A DNA stretch of 64,000 bases, from assembly GCF_040365225.1 (NCBI RefSeq), contig NZ_AP028055.1:2108001-2172000 (forward strand), read 5' to 3'. Numbering within the stretch: the first letter of the stretch is position 1; every line of letters starts with the position of its first letter. The stretch is from Bacteroides sedimenti. Lineage in GTDB: Bacteria > Bacteroidota > Bacteroidia > Bacteroidales > Bacteroidaceae. A program made the position numbers and the translations under genes. The notes under the pieces are model-generated. The model was not told the DNA's origin. It was given only the letters and a program-made list of their open reading frames with translations, and did not search any database. Below are positions 25,236 through 33,365 of the stretch, piece by piece.

Positions 25236-28200
25236 TTAATTCATTAGAATCATTTTCCGGGATTCAGCAGTGTCACCACTAATGAACCGGATCAGATATA
25301 CTCCAGGCGATTTACCTCCCGCTTGCCACTGAATCTCTGTGAATCCAGACGGATAATCAGCATCCGTAAGCACATCAATCAATGTTCCACGTAAATCGTA
25401 CAGACAGATACGTACATGCGCTCCCTCTGGTAAACTAAACCTCACGGCAGTACTTTCCCTGAAAGGATTCGGATAGTTCGGCAAAAGGCGTGGTATGGGT
25501 GCCAGATATTCGCTGTTGACTTTTGAGATAACGATGCTGAAAGGAGGCAATTCTGTATTACTTCTTGTCAGGCTACGTTGGGACACAGGTCTTATCAACC
25601 GTCCAGGAATATACGATTGCTGAACAGACACCGATTTTGTGGTTGGTGTTGCATAATTAAAAGTATATTCCGCATTATCATTCATAGATACAACCTTCGA
25701 GTTACGGTTATCCTGAAGGTTAATATACCATCCAGAAGGCCAATTGTCTGGAAGCTGCCATTGAAGAGTATAATTCCCGTTGATACCTGTGCCATCGACC
25801 ACTCCACCTACGTAAAGAGGAATGCTAATCACACTGTTATCAGAAAGAGGCGGAAGATTATTAATCACCAACGGACTTACATGTTTGGACGAACTCAGAG
25901 TAAACAGTTCGAGCCATGAACTGTTCATCGGTTCAAGACGATAACCATCCTGGTTGTCAGGTCCGACAACTCCATTGTTTTCAAACGAAATAAATGATGT
26001 TGTCTTCATCTGGTCTGCAGTCAAGGTTATAGGCACGCTAATGTTTTCATCAAGCGATTCGCTTCTTGTAAAAATGCTTGTAGCATTTGATTTAGCTGCA
26101 TTATTAAAGCTCAGCAATGGTGATGCCGCATTGGCATGAACCCAGAATGCCTGGAAAGGTGCAATCTTTCCGTTTCCCACTCCGGTAGTTCCATTCCATG
26201 CCAGATAATCACCATTTCCACCATTGGCAGACGGATCCCATACATAGATGGTATTATCAAGATAGGTTTTCGTCCAGGCCGAGCCGGTGATATCCCAGTC
26301 AAGAGTACTGGCTGTAGGGTTCCCTATCAAATTCCATCCTTGGTCGAGGGAGTTGATATCGTAATAGGTTGTATCAGTAGACGAAGTAGGACCTTGCTGT
26401 GCATTTCGGGGAGTATAAGTCAGATTATAACTAAAATTTCCGCTGCCATTGTAATTTTCGATACCTGTAAGGGATATAGTCTGTGGAAGTAGATCCAAAT
26501 AATTTCCACCACCAATTATACCTGCTCCATTAAACAGATAGTGGAAATATCCTTTACCATTGACCATATTTTCTGTCATACTAGATGGTTTCCTCCATCC
26601 CTGCAAGGTTGTTCCACCGTCTGTTTCATCCCACCACAAAAGGTTGGGTTGCAAAGCCGGATAGGTTGAGCCTGTAAAGCCCTGGGTTACCAGTGGTGCT
26701 TGAAACATGCTACCGAAAGTTGCAGGTACAGGCGAAGCCACCATGCGCCATCCTTTAGTACCGGTAAACTCGCGTTTTACTTCAAGACGTGGCGTGCTGC
26801 TACTGAGATTCAGGTAGGTGGAACCAGAATTGAGGATAATTTTCGCATTTCCAGCCGTTTGAACTAATATTGCTTCCGGTTGAATAGTCATCACCGGTCC
26901 AGGATCAAGAGTAACGGTTGCACCATCAGCAATCATCAACGAATCACCAATAGTTACATCATTAGTAGTTTTAACGCCACTGATTAACGGATATTTCGGA
27001 ACCGATTGAGGAATATAAATACAATCCGTACTAACAGGGACCGAAGAGGATGACCAATTTTCAGGGGTAGACCACTTGTTATCGGCCCCGGTACCTATCC
27101 AATATATTCCCCATCCGCCTAAACCGAAATTTCCAAATTCAGTAAACGGATTTACATTGGTATATTTTAGATCTGTAGTATGAGTAACAGGATATCCTTT
27201 ATTCGTATTACCATCACCTTTTAACATATTAGGAGATTTTACCCACCATCCGGTACCATCGAGTGTCAGCTTAAAAGAAAAGGCACTTCCACCAGACTGA
27301 GAAATTGTCCAGTATCGTAGAGCAAACGGGCGTGTCCATTGGGGAAAAGTGCCAGGTATTAAACCTTCAATTTGTTCAACTGCAACCGTACTGGTTCCTG
27401 TTAAAGCAGTATATTCCAAGTTAAGGGGTCGGTAGTTGCCTCCTTTACCAATTGGGAATATCTTCGAACCTATTGCGGTATAAACACGAGCCAATTTTCC
27501 ATTGACATAGCTGGAGACACTTGCGCCGGTAATCGATCCGGAACTTGGATTAGTCACAGTAATGGTATTGCTGCCTGTAGTAATCAAGCCTTTAATCAGA
27601 TTTAGTGTTTCTGTAACTGTTTCATTGTTTCCAAGTGTTACTCCAGGACCAATATTATTGATAGTGATATTATTGAATGAAGTTATAACCGTTCCACCTA
27701 TAGTTTGTGGTGTTGGCCCAGACCCGATAAAACTGACTGATTTTGAGTTGAGATTGAAATTGATGTTATTATTAATCCAGTTACCTATTATCGTAAAATC
27801 TCCCCCAGCAGTTTTTACTCCTGAATCGCTAAAGGTAACGTTATTAAAGCTGCTGGCTCCAATGGTAGCGACAGTAGCTCCATAAAAGTTAATAGTTGAA
27901 CTTGCAGGTGTGAATGTACCGCCGTTTATTGTCCAATTACCACCAACATTTAGAGTACTTGAACCGCCATTCAGTGTACCGGCAGTAACAGATACATCAG
28001 TAGGAATTGTATGATTATGCCCTATGCCCAAATTCAAAGTTCCTCCATTACCACTAACTATCAACGATTTCCCTGATACATTTCCCGCAAAAACAACCGA
28101 ACCTGCAGTACGTTGCATGAAAATGCTACCATTAGTTGTAAAGCCATCAACTGAGCTTGTTGCAGAATTTGAATCTATAAAATAAACATTGGCAGTTTCG

Positions 28201-28670
28201 AATATTAAAGTACCTGTATTGACCATCCCCCCTGTAAGCTTCAATGTACTAGAGCCATTTTGGTTGGGACCCCTTAAATCCAATGTACCGCTATTTACTA
28301 AATCTCCTGTAATAAACATAGGGAAGAATGAAGGATTTGATACCCACAAGATGGATCCGGCATTCGTGGTGCTTCCCGACACCCAAAATCCGGATTTTTT
28401 ATCGAGTAGCAATATACTACCTGAATTGATTACCAATGAAGCGCAATCAATAGTACTTTGGTTGCCAGTTGATTTATAGTTTACATTATTTGTATTTGTA
28501 GTAGCTATTACAACATTATCCTCGGCTGTTGGCACTTTGTTATTCACCCATGTGGACGGTTTTGTCCAATCTCCCCCAGCCGCTTTACTGGTTATGGTTG
28601 CTCCCTTCGCCACCATCGGCACCAGCAATAAAATAATTGCAATTATTCCCATTTTACATAGCCGATTCAT
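25236..28670 (-). CDS. Large beta-solenoid surface protein with T9SS type A sorting domain
   Basis: A roughly 1,144-residue exported protein. The preferred start is the ATG at 28670, giving the signal peptide MNRLCKMGIIAIILLLVPMV; the frame is open to 28775, so an extended N-terminus is possible. After the signal come GDWTKPSTWVNNKVPTAEDNV, a long Gly/Ser/Thr/Asn-rich run of short strands (about 30-400, beta-solenoid-like), and a second W-S-T-P-E-N-W block near 540-560. The C-terminal ~85 residues are a canonical T9SS type A domain: NYPNPFRESTAVRFSLPEG, LYDLRGTLIDVL, GVYLIRF, KMILMN. It is likely exported and anchored by the type IX system. It lies just upstream of the subunit genes and may be an adhesin. 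Confidence 0.85.
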   Translation of the reverse strand: MNRLCKMGIIAIILLLVPMVAKGATITSKAAGGDWTKPSTWVNNKVPTAEDNVVIATTNTNNVNYKSTGNQSTIDCASLVINSGSILLLDKKSGFWVSGSTTNAGSILWVSNPSFFPMFITGDLVNSGTLDLRGPNQNGSSTLKLTGGMVNTGTLIFETANVYFIDSNSATSSVDGFTTNGSIFMQRTAGSVVFAGNVSGKSLIVSGNGGTLNLGIGHNHTIPTDVSVTAGTLNGGSSTLNVGGNWTINGGTFTPASSTINFYGATVATIGASSFNNVTFSDSGVKTAGGDFTIIGNWINNNINFNLNSKSVSFIGSGPTPQTIGGTVITSFNNITINNIGPGVTLGNNETVTETLNLIKGLITTGSNTITVTNPSSGSITGASVSSYVNGKLARVYTAIGSKIFPIGKGGNYRPLNLEYTALTGTSTVAVEQIEGLIPGTFPQWTRPFALRYWTISQSGGSAFSFKLTLDGTGWWVKSPNMLKGDGNTNKGYPVTHTTDLKYTNVNPFTEFGNFGLGGWGIYWIGTGADNKWSTPENWSSSSVPVSTDCIYIPQSVPKYPLISGVKTTNDVTIGDSLMIADGATVTLDPGPVMTIQPEAILVQTAGNAKIILNSGSTYLNLSSSTPRLEVKREFTGTKGWRMVASPVPATFGSMFQAPLVTQGFTGSTYPALQPNLLWWDETDGGTTLQGWRKPSSMTENMVNGKGYFHYLFNGAGIIGGGNYLDLLPQTISLTGIENYNGSGNFSYNLTYTPRNAQQGPTSSTDTTYYDINSLDQGWNLIGNPTASTLDWDITGSAWTKTYLDNTIYVWDPSANGGNGDYLAWNGTTGVGNGKIAPFQAFWVHANAASPLLSFNNAAKSNATSIFTRSESLDENISVPITLTADQMKTTSFISFENNGVVGPDNQDGYRLEPMNSSWLELFTLSSSKHVSPLVINNLPPLSDNSVISIPLYVGGVVDGTGINGNYTLQWQLPDNWPSGWYINLQDNRNSKVVSMNDNAEYTFNYATPTTKSVSVQQSYIPGRLIRPVSQRSLTRSNTELPPFSIVISKVNSEYLAPIPRLLPNYPNPFRESTAVRFSLPEGAHVRICLYDLRGTLIDVLTDADYPSGFTEIQWQAGGKSPGVYLIRFISGDTAESRKMILMN

Positions 28671-28822
28671 CTCAATCGTCCAGAAAAAAGGTTTGCCAGG
28701 TTTACTGTCCCGAAAATCGGGAAGCTTTATCAGCGGTACCATATCCATTAATATTTTATATTTATTACAAAGCATATAGGTCTCTATTATTTATCAGATT
28801 TAACACTAAAGCTATATCTAAC

Positions 28823-29191
28823 CTATTTTAATTTTAACATTATTGAGATATCACGCGTACTGTCGTTATTCGTTTTCATGCAAAGACGTATAGCAAATGA
28901 GTTTTCGAGTACCGGACGAAAATCATAACCTTGAAAAACCATAGCCAGGATTAGAGTCTCCTTATCCGGTGAAAAAGTGCCGAAAAGAGGGAGAATTTTC
29001 ATTAATTCAACTTCTGCAATCTCAGCATACATAAGCCCTTGGTCTTCTGATAAATACAAGCAGATAGCATTCTTAAAATAATTCTCCACATACCTCTGAA
29101 ACAGAGAAAAATTTTCCGCATCCATTCTCCAGGAATCATTATATTTGTTAAGCCGGAGTAATAGTTTTCTTTCTGTAACAGCATCTATCAT
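28823..29191 (-). CDS. Protein of unknown function at the head of the chaperone-usher operon
   Basis: A 122-residue ORF with no signal peptide or membrane segment. It starts MIDAVTERKLLLRLNKYND and is predicted to be mixed helix and strand, with PLFGTFSPDKETLILAMVF in the middle. It ends 47 bp before the longest start of the T9SS protein, on the same strand, and appears to be the first gene of the operon. I recognise no domain. A cytoplasmic regulator or assembly factor would fit its place, but nothing in the sequence proves it. Confidence 0.6.
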   Translation of the reverse strand: MIDAVTERKLLLRLNKYNDSWRMDAENFSLFQRYVENYFKNAICLYLSEDQGLMYAEIAEVELMKILPLFGTFSPDKETLILAMVFQGYDFRPVLENSFAIRLCMKTNNDSTRDISIMLKLK

Positions 29192-29375
29192 TTCATTTAT
29201 TTAATTTAAGTAAAGTTTCCCATAGCAGGTTAACTTTAGATAAATAACATTAACAGTAAAGAAAGGTTTTTTAATTAACAAAACATTAACTTTTAATAAC
29301 TATACACCATGATTATTCATTTTTAAATATCAACATTATAATTTTTGTTTTATAAAACAGGATGACTTCAGAATG

Positions 29376-29408
29376 CATTATAACGGTATACATATTCACA
29401 TTATAATG
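29376..29408. repeat. Inverted repeat CATTATAA / TTATAATG
   Basis: A perfect 8-bp inverted repeat with a 17-nt spacer, in the leader region of the minus-strand operon. Could be an operator half-site pair or a weak hairpin. Confidence 0.4.
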
Positions 29409-29604
29409 TCTATTTTCGCAATAAATAACCCGATTTTAGCTTATTTGGATAAATCTGAATGAATCCTTAGAAGTTTCTTAAATGAATAGTGTTGATCTAT
29501 TGGCTTGCTGTAACAGATTAGAAAAAACGTACATTCATATAGTTAATATTTCCCATTTTTGAATATAAAAACTTTCATTCAGTTAATTTCGTGACTTCAT
29601 GAAA

Positions 29605-29623
29605 GATAATGATTATCATTATT
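29605..29623. promoter_or_regulatory. Fur-like box
   Basis: GATAATGATTATCATTATT agrees with the 19-bp E. coli Fur consensus GATAATGATAATCATTATC at 17 of 19 positions. It is a perfect 8-1-8 inverted repeat inside. It lies about 410 bp upstream of the chaperone-usher operon and about 50 bp downstream of the -7 box at 29675-29682 on that strand. Confidence 0.6.
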
Positions 29624-29674
29624 ACAACATTTTTTGCTAAACATCTGTGTAATAAGGTAAAAAACAACAATTAC

Positions 29675-29682
29675 CAAATATA
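29675..29682 (-). promoter_or_regulatory. -7 box, candidate promoter of the chaperone-usher operon
   Basis: Reads TATATTTG on the minus strand, the only exact TAnnTTTG I find on that strand between here and the first gene at 29191. No matching -33 TTG. It implies a leader of nearly 480 nt. Confidence 0.35.
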
Positions 29683-29747
29683 ATATTATCATATTTACCA
29701 TTGTTTCGTTATGTAAAAAATACTTCTATAAGCCCGAATTGAGCTAA

Positions 29748-29864
29748 GGAAGCGTGTTGCTTTCGGCAACTTTGCTGGCTGATCAAATCAATGACAAGAT
29801 AGGCATTGCGGTAAGTAAGAAGATGATTGTGAAGCTGGGGCGGAATAAAAGACAACCCAAGTAA
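29748..29864 (+). pseudogene. Fragment resembling a transposase helix-turn-helix segment
   Basis: A 38-codon open stretch bounded by stop codons and without a start codon. It reads LLADQINDKIGIAVSKKMIV followed by KLGRNKRQ. The LADxI-xxxGI-xVS pattern resembles the winged-helix part of IS630-like transposases. No terminal repeats or other parts of an element are visible, so it is at best a decayed remnant. Confidence 0.3.
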
Positions 29865-30114
29865 GGGTTAAGAATTCATTAGTCAACCCATTACAGTATT
29901 TAGAACAACAGTAGTCAACTCAAAACCAACGATTAGAGAAACAAGGCAATCAATTAACCCAAACAACACCGACAATTACCTCAATCATGTACAAGATTCA
30001 ATTAGTTCATCACCAATAAAACACTAATTCTTGAAGGCAGACCGTATAAACCAAAAGGAATAAACGATAAATTCATCTTAAAGCATTAATAACAATCAGC
30101 ATATCACCTTCATA

Positions 30115-30144
30115 TTGTGAATAGCTTTCAAAATTGTATCTTTG
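30115..30144 (+). promoter_or_regulatory. Bacteroidetes-type promoter upstream of the cold-shock gene (distal)
   Basis: TTG at 30115-30117, a 19-bp spacer, then TATCTTTG at 30137-30144: a full match to the Bacteroides consensus. Transcription would start near 30151, about 455 nt upstream of the cold-shock-domain ATG. Confidence 0.65.
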
Positions 30145-30290
30145 CTGGATAAGCAACAAGGGGTGCATTTTTCATTAAATCTAATCACCTAGCCAAAACA
30201 ACCTAAGTAACTGTACTAAATTCCGAAGGGTAAAGAAAACTAAAAAACATTTATTTTTCAAACTATCTTTATAAAGTCAAATTAATTACG

Positions 30291-30298
30291 TATATTTG
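30291..30298 (+). promoter_or_regulatory. -7 box upstream of the cold-shock gene (proximal)
   Basis: TATATTTG matches TAnnTTTG, about 300 nt upstream of the start codon; no -33 TTG at 19 bp. Confidence 0.45.
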
Positions 30299-30605
30299 TA
30301 ACTGAACAATCAAGTTTATCTTGTATCCTTCTAAGCAATGCTTTGCTTCGCTGCTATACGGCGAATCTTCTCATCGTCAAAATCGACATCAAAATCAACT
30401 TACTTGTTTAAAGCATTAACAAGTTGCAAAAGAGTTCAGCACTATTATCTGGAAAATTCGAGGGAATTTATTTAAATCGCAATTTAATATCCTGAGAAAC
30501 AAAATCACCGACTATTCAAGATTGAAATGAGTATTTCCATCTCGTTCCCGGGAAAGTTAAAAGCCAGATGCTCAATTAGAATTAGCATAAAAAAAGATAT
30601 AATTA

Positions 30606-31070
30606 ATGGCAAAACCAAATTCATTCAGTAAAAGAGATTTAGAAAAGAAAAAGGAGTTAAAAAAACAAGAAAAGCTAAAGCGTAAAGAAGAACGCAAAGC
30701 TAATGCCGGTAGCAAATCATTCGACGATATGATAGCTTACGTAGATGAGAATGGGGTTATTACAGATACACCACCCGATCCTCAGAATAAACAGGAAATT
30801 AATATCGAAGACATCGCAGTTTCGACTCCTAAAAAAGAGGATATAATAGAAGAAACTGTATTAACAGGGCAGGTTGAACATTTTAACCAGGAAAAAGGAT
30901 TTGGTTTTATTAAGCGAATAGGAAGCATGGAGAAGTATTTTTTTCATATAAGTAATGCCCCTGCCTCTATAGCAAAAGGAAATATGGTTACATTCGAGGT
31001 GGAACACGATCTGAGAGGTGCTAGTGCCGTGAAGATTACTCTTGCCATTAAGGATGACCAAAAACAATAA
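30606..31070 (+). CDS. Cold-shock-domain RNA-binding protein with basic N-terminal extension
   Basis: A 154-residue protein. The first ~40 residues are strongly basic and helical (KRDLEKKKELKKQEKLKRKE), then comes an acidic linker (about 45-82). A cold-shock domain (about 83-150) carries both RNP motifs, KGFGFI and KYFFHIS. CSD proteins bind single-stranded RNA or DNA and melt RNA structure. The extension is longer than in simple CspA-type proteins but is, from memory, seen in Bacteroidetes. It lies 18 bp upstream of an RRM gene, forming an RNA-binding pair. A leader of 300-450 nt is suggested by the upstream promoters. Confidence 0.93.
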   Translation: MAKPNSFSKRDLEKKKELKKQEKLKRKEERKANAGSKSFDDMIAYVDENGVITDTPPDPQNKQEINIEDIAVSTPKKEDIIEETVLTGQVEHFNQEKGFGFIKRIGSMEKYFFHISNAPASIAKGNMVTFEVEHDLRGASAVKITLAIKDDQKQ

Positions 31071-31088
31071 TAAGTAATAAAAAAAGAG

Positions 31089-31400
31089 ATGAACATTTAC
31101 GTATCAAGTCTAAGCTACAACACAACAAGTGAGAGCTTACAGGAATTATTTGCAGAATATGGAGAAGTAACTTCAGCCAATGTTATCATAGACAGAGAAA
31201 CTGGAAGATCTCGCGGCTTTGCCTTTGTTGAAATGCCTAATGACGAAGAAGCTCAGAATGCTATTGCAAAATTAAATGAGACTGAATTTGAAGGAAAGAC
31301 TATCAACGTAACAGTTGCACGTCCAAGAACTGAAAGAAGCAACAGCGGTTATAACAATCGCGGCGGAAACAGTGGCGGATTTAATAGAAGACGTTATTAA
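31089..31400 (+). CDS. RRM-domain RNA-binding protein
   Basis: A 103-residue protein with one RRM (about 1-78). RNP2 is IYVSSL (residues 3-8) and RNP1 is RGFAFVEM, with the usual beta-alpha-beta-beta-alpha-beta pattern. A short Gly/Arg/Asn-rich tail (GYNNRGGNSGGFNRRRY) resembles an RGG box. These glycine-rich RRM proteins are common in Bacteroidetes and are thought to be post-transcriptional regulators. The gene follows the cold-shock gene and is followed by a good terminator. Confidence 0.95.
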   Translation: MNIYVSSLSYNTTSESLQELFAEYGEVTSANVIIDRETGRSRGFAFVEMPNDEEAQNAIAKLNETEFEGKTINVTVARPRTERSNSGYNNRGGNSGGFNRRRY

Positions 31401-31420
31401 TCGAACCTATTCTTATATAA

Positions 31421-31452
31421 AACGGGAAGACAATAATGTCTTCCCGTTTTTT
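31421..31452. terminator. Intrinsic terminator after the RRM gene
   Basis: AACGGGAAGACA (31421-31432) pairs perfectly with TGTCTTCCCGTT (31437-31448) around a 4-nt loop, followed by T-run. The A-rich left flank may allow it to end the convergent ABC operon too. Confidence 0.93.
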
Positions 31453-31505
31453 ATGCTGATAATTTATATTATTCCAAATAAGGATTGGTACAGGTATCCT
31501 CCCTG

Positions 31506-32705
31506 TTATTTATGCATCCAGATGGATTGCACCTTCTTGCGGATGGCAACTATATTCAGTGAAGAAACCAGGATAAAGAGGGTGAGCCCAATCACAATGG
31601 CTGGTAAAAGGGTGCCGGTTTCCATTTGCGGGAAGAGGGAAGTTACTATATCCATGTAGTAACTGCGTGCCCATCCCACCAACAAAACGGCAAGTATCAG
31701 CACCACAAAGTTAAGTCCTAGTGTAAGCAACTGGTAAGGTAATGCTACGCGTCCCGGGCTATAGCCTATCAGCAGGAGATTCTCCAGCTTGGTAGTATTT
31801 TTCTGCAGCAAGAGATAGATACTGAGCATCAGAATGTAGAATGAGAGAACGCTGATAAAGAGTCCCACAGCAAGCACAATACCGGTAATCAGTTTCAGGA
31901 AATAGGTAGTTTTACCTGCATCTAGTTTATTATCTTCGGTTTCATATCCTTTCTTCTGAAAGAACTGAGCTATCTTTTCATCAGCAGGGTTCTTCACTTC
32001 TACTATGAGCCGGGAAGTCTGAGCCTGCTTATCGGGAGCATAGATCTTATTTGCCCAATTCATAAACTCTTCGGGCACCAGAATGGTGTTCAGACGGCTT
32101 GAGAACCCTACAATGTTTCCTTTGTACTTATCAATCCGGTTGTTGCCCCGGATAACCACATCGAGCTTGATCATTCCCATCAGTCCTTCGGACAATTTAG
32201 GAAGGCTGCGTGCCTGTGCAAAACCAAAATTGTATAAGTTAAGGTAGTTGCGGGGAAGAATAATAGGAATGGTATGTGAGTTCTCGTCGAAATGCCATTT
32301 ATCAAGGCTGACATCGACATACTCATTTGGCACCGATTCAAAAAACATCTCGGTTGCCAGATGAAAATCGGACTGCTCCATGCCAAATCCGGCTGTTACG
32401 GAGAATTGAGAAGGCATAAACATTCCCACATTCCGAGCGAACGGTTGTGCCTTCACCTCGTTTATCTCATCTTCAGTAAAGGAGTTGCTGGCTCCGGTAA
32501 AGGTACCCAGCGTGCTTACTTTCTTGGTGGCAATCACAAAATCGCGCTTGATAAAGCTGTCGCCCTCGGTAAAGACGGGAGCAATGTCCTTGTAGAACTG
32601 TACGCTGAGTGCCACAATCATCATCCCAAAAAGGTTCGCGAAGAAAAAACCGCCCAGTTGGGGCAGACTGATATGCTGACGAAGTAGTTTCCAGACAAGT
32701 TTCAT
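31506..32705 (-). CDS. FtsX-like ABC transporter permease
   Basis: A 399-residue inner-membrane protein with an N-terminal membrane helix (about 18-38), a large periplasmic domain (about 40-270) and three C-terminal helices (about 275-305, 325-350 and 365-390). This is the MacB/FtsX topology. No catalytic motifs are expected. Its ATG overlaps the stop of the ATPase gene by 4 bp, so the two form one transporter or mechanotransmission complex. It is the last gene of a five-gene minus-strand operon. Confidence 0.85.
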   Translation of the reverse strand: MKLVWKLLRQHISLPQLGGFFFANLFGMMIVALSVQFYKDIAPVFTEGDSFIKRDFVIATKKVSTLGTFTGASNSFTEDEINEVKAQPFARNVGMFMPSQFSVTAGFGMEQSDFHLATEMFFESVPNEYVDVSLDKWHFDENSHTIPIILPRNYLNLYNFGFAQARSLPKLSEGLMGMIKLDVVIRGNNRIDKYKGNIVGFSSRLNTILVPEEFMNWANKIYAPDKQAQTSRLIVEVKNPADEKIAQFFQKKGYETEDNKLDAGKTTYFLKLITGIVLAVGLFISVLSFYILMLSIYLLLQKNTTKLENLLLIGYSPGRVALPYQLLTLGLNFVVLILAVLLVGWARSYYMDIVTSLFPQMETGTLLPAIVIGLTLFILVSSLNIVAIRKKVQSIWMHK

Positions 32706-33346
32706 AACTTAAATATTTTATTGTAGTCCAACTCAATGTGCTTGCCAATAGAAGTCACAATAATGCCTGCTCCCTGTTTGTTGACTTCCTGCATCAGCAG
32801 TTCGCCCATGATCTGACCGTTGGTTTCATCAAGGTGGCTGATGGGCTCGTCCAGAAAGATAAAATCAAACGGCTGGCACAACGAACGGATAAAAGCCACA
32901 CGCTGCTGCTGTCCGAATGAGAGTTTTCTCACCTTGGCATCAAGCTTATCTGGTATTCCCATGGTTTCGAAGTATCCTTCTATCTCCTGCTTGGTTTTAT
33001 AGTGTGTCAGGTTGTTCTTCAACAGAATATTCTCCATAGCGGTCAGTTCACCAAAGAGACGCATATCCTGAAAAAGCATACTCAAAGAGTTTTTGCGGAT
33101 ATCCACCCAATTGGATACAGAAAGGGAACGGATATTTTCATTGCCGAAAAGGATTTTCCCCTGATAATCATTCCGGTATCCGTAAATAAAGCTGCAAAGG
33201 GATGATTTACCCGTGCCCGAATCGGCTTCCACCAGATAGATCCCTCCTTTTTTAAATTCCAGATTCTGCTGCCACACATCGGAGACAACCGAATCACGTT
33301 CAGCAAACACATTTGGTAATGTATGCTGCAAGCTAATGTTATTCAT
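32702..33346 (-). CDS. ABC transporter ATP-binding protein
   Basis: A 214-residue ATPase with Walker A (EADSGTGKSSL, about residues 39-49), Q-loop (MLFQDMRLF), a signature of the form LSFGQQQRVAF and Walker B with catalytic Glu (FIFLDEPISHLD). The H-loop position appears as TSIGK rather than the usual His, which may lower or alter ATP hydrolysis. It partners the overlapping FtsX-like permease. The size and pairing fit the LolD/FtsE/MacB class. Confidence 0.92.
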   Translation of the reverse strand: MNNISLQHTLPNVFAERDSVVSDVWQQNLEFKKGGIYLVEADSGTGKSSLCSFIYGYRNDYQGKILFGNENIRSLSVSNWVDIRKNSLSMLFQDMRLFGELTAMENILLKNNLTHYKTKQEIEGYFETMGIPDKLDAKVRKLSFGQQQRVAFIRSLCQPFDFIFLDEPISHLDETNGQIMGELLMQEVNKQGAGIIVTSIGKHIELDYNKIFKL

Positions 33347-33365
33347 TGATCTGTTTCAATTATAA

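Larger units (their letters stand above)
29192..30605. other. 1.4-kb gene-free region with regulatory and decayed elements
   Basis: No intact gene. It holds an 8-bp inverted repeat (29376-29408), a Fur-like box (29605-29623), a minus-strand -7 box (29675-29682), a transposase-like fragment (29748-29864), and two plus-strand promoter signals (30115-30144, 30291-30298) that would give a long leader to the cold-shock gene. The rest is AT-rich without recognisable features. Confidence 0.65.

Noticed and set aside
30338..30472. 44-codon ORF in the leader of the cold-shock gene
   Set aside because: No convincing ribosome binding site and a Ser/Lys-rich composition without domain; kept as leader sequence rather than as a gene.
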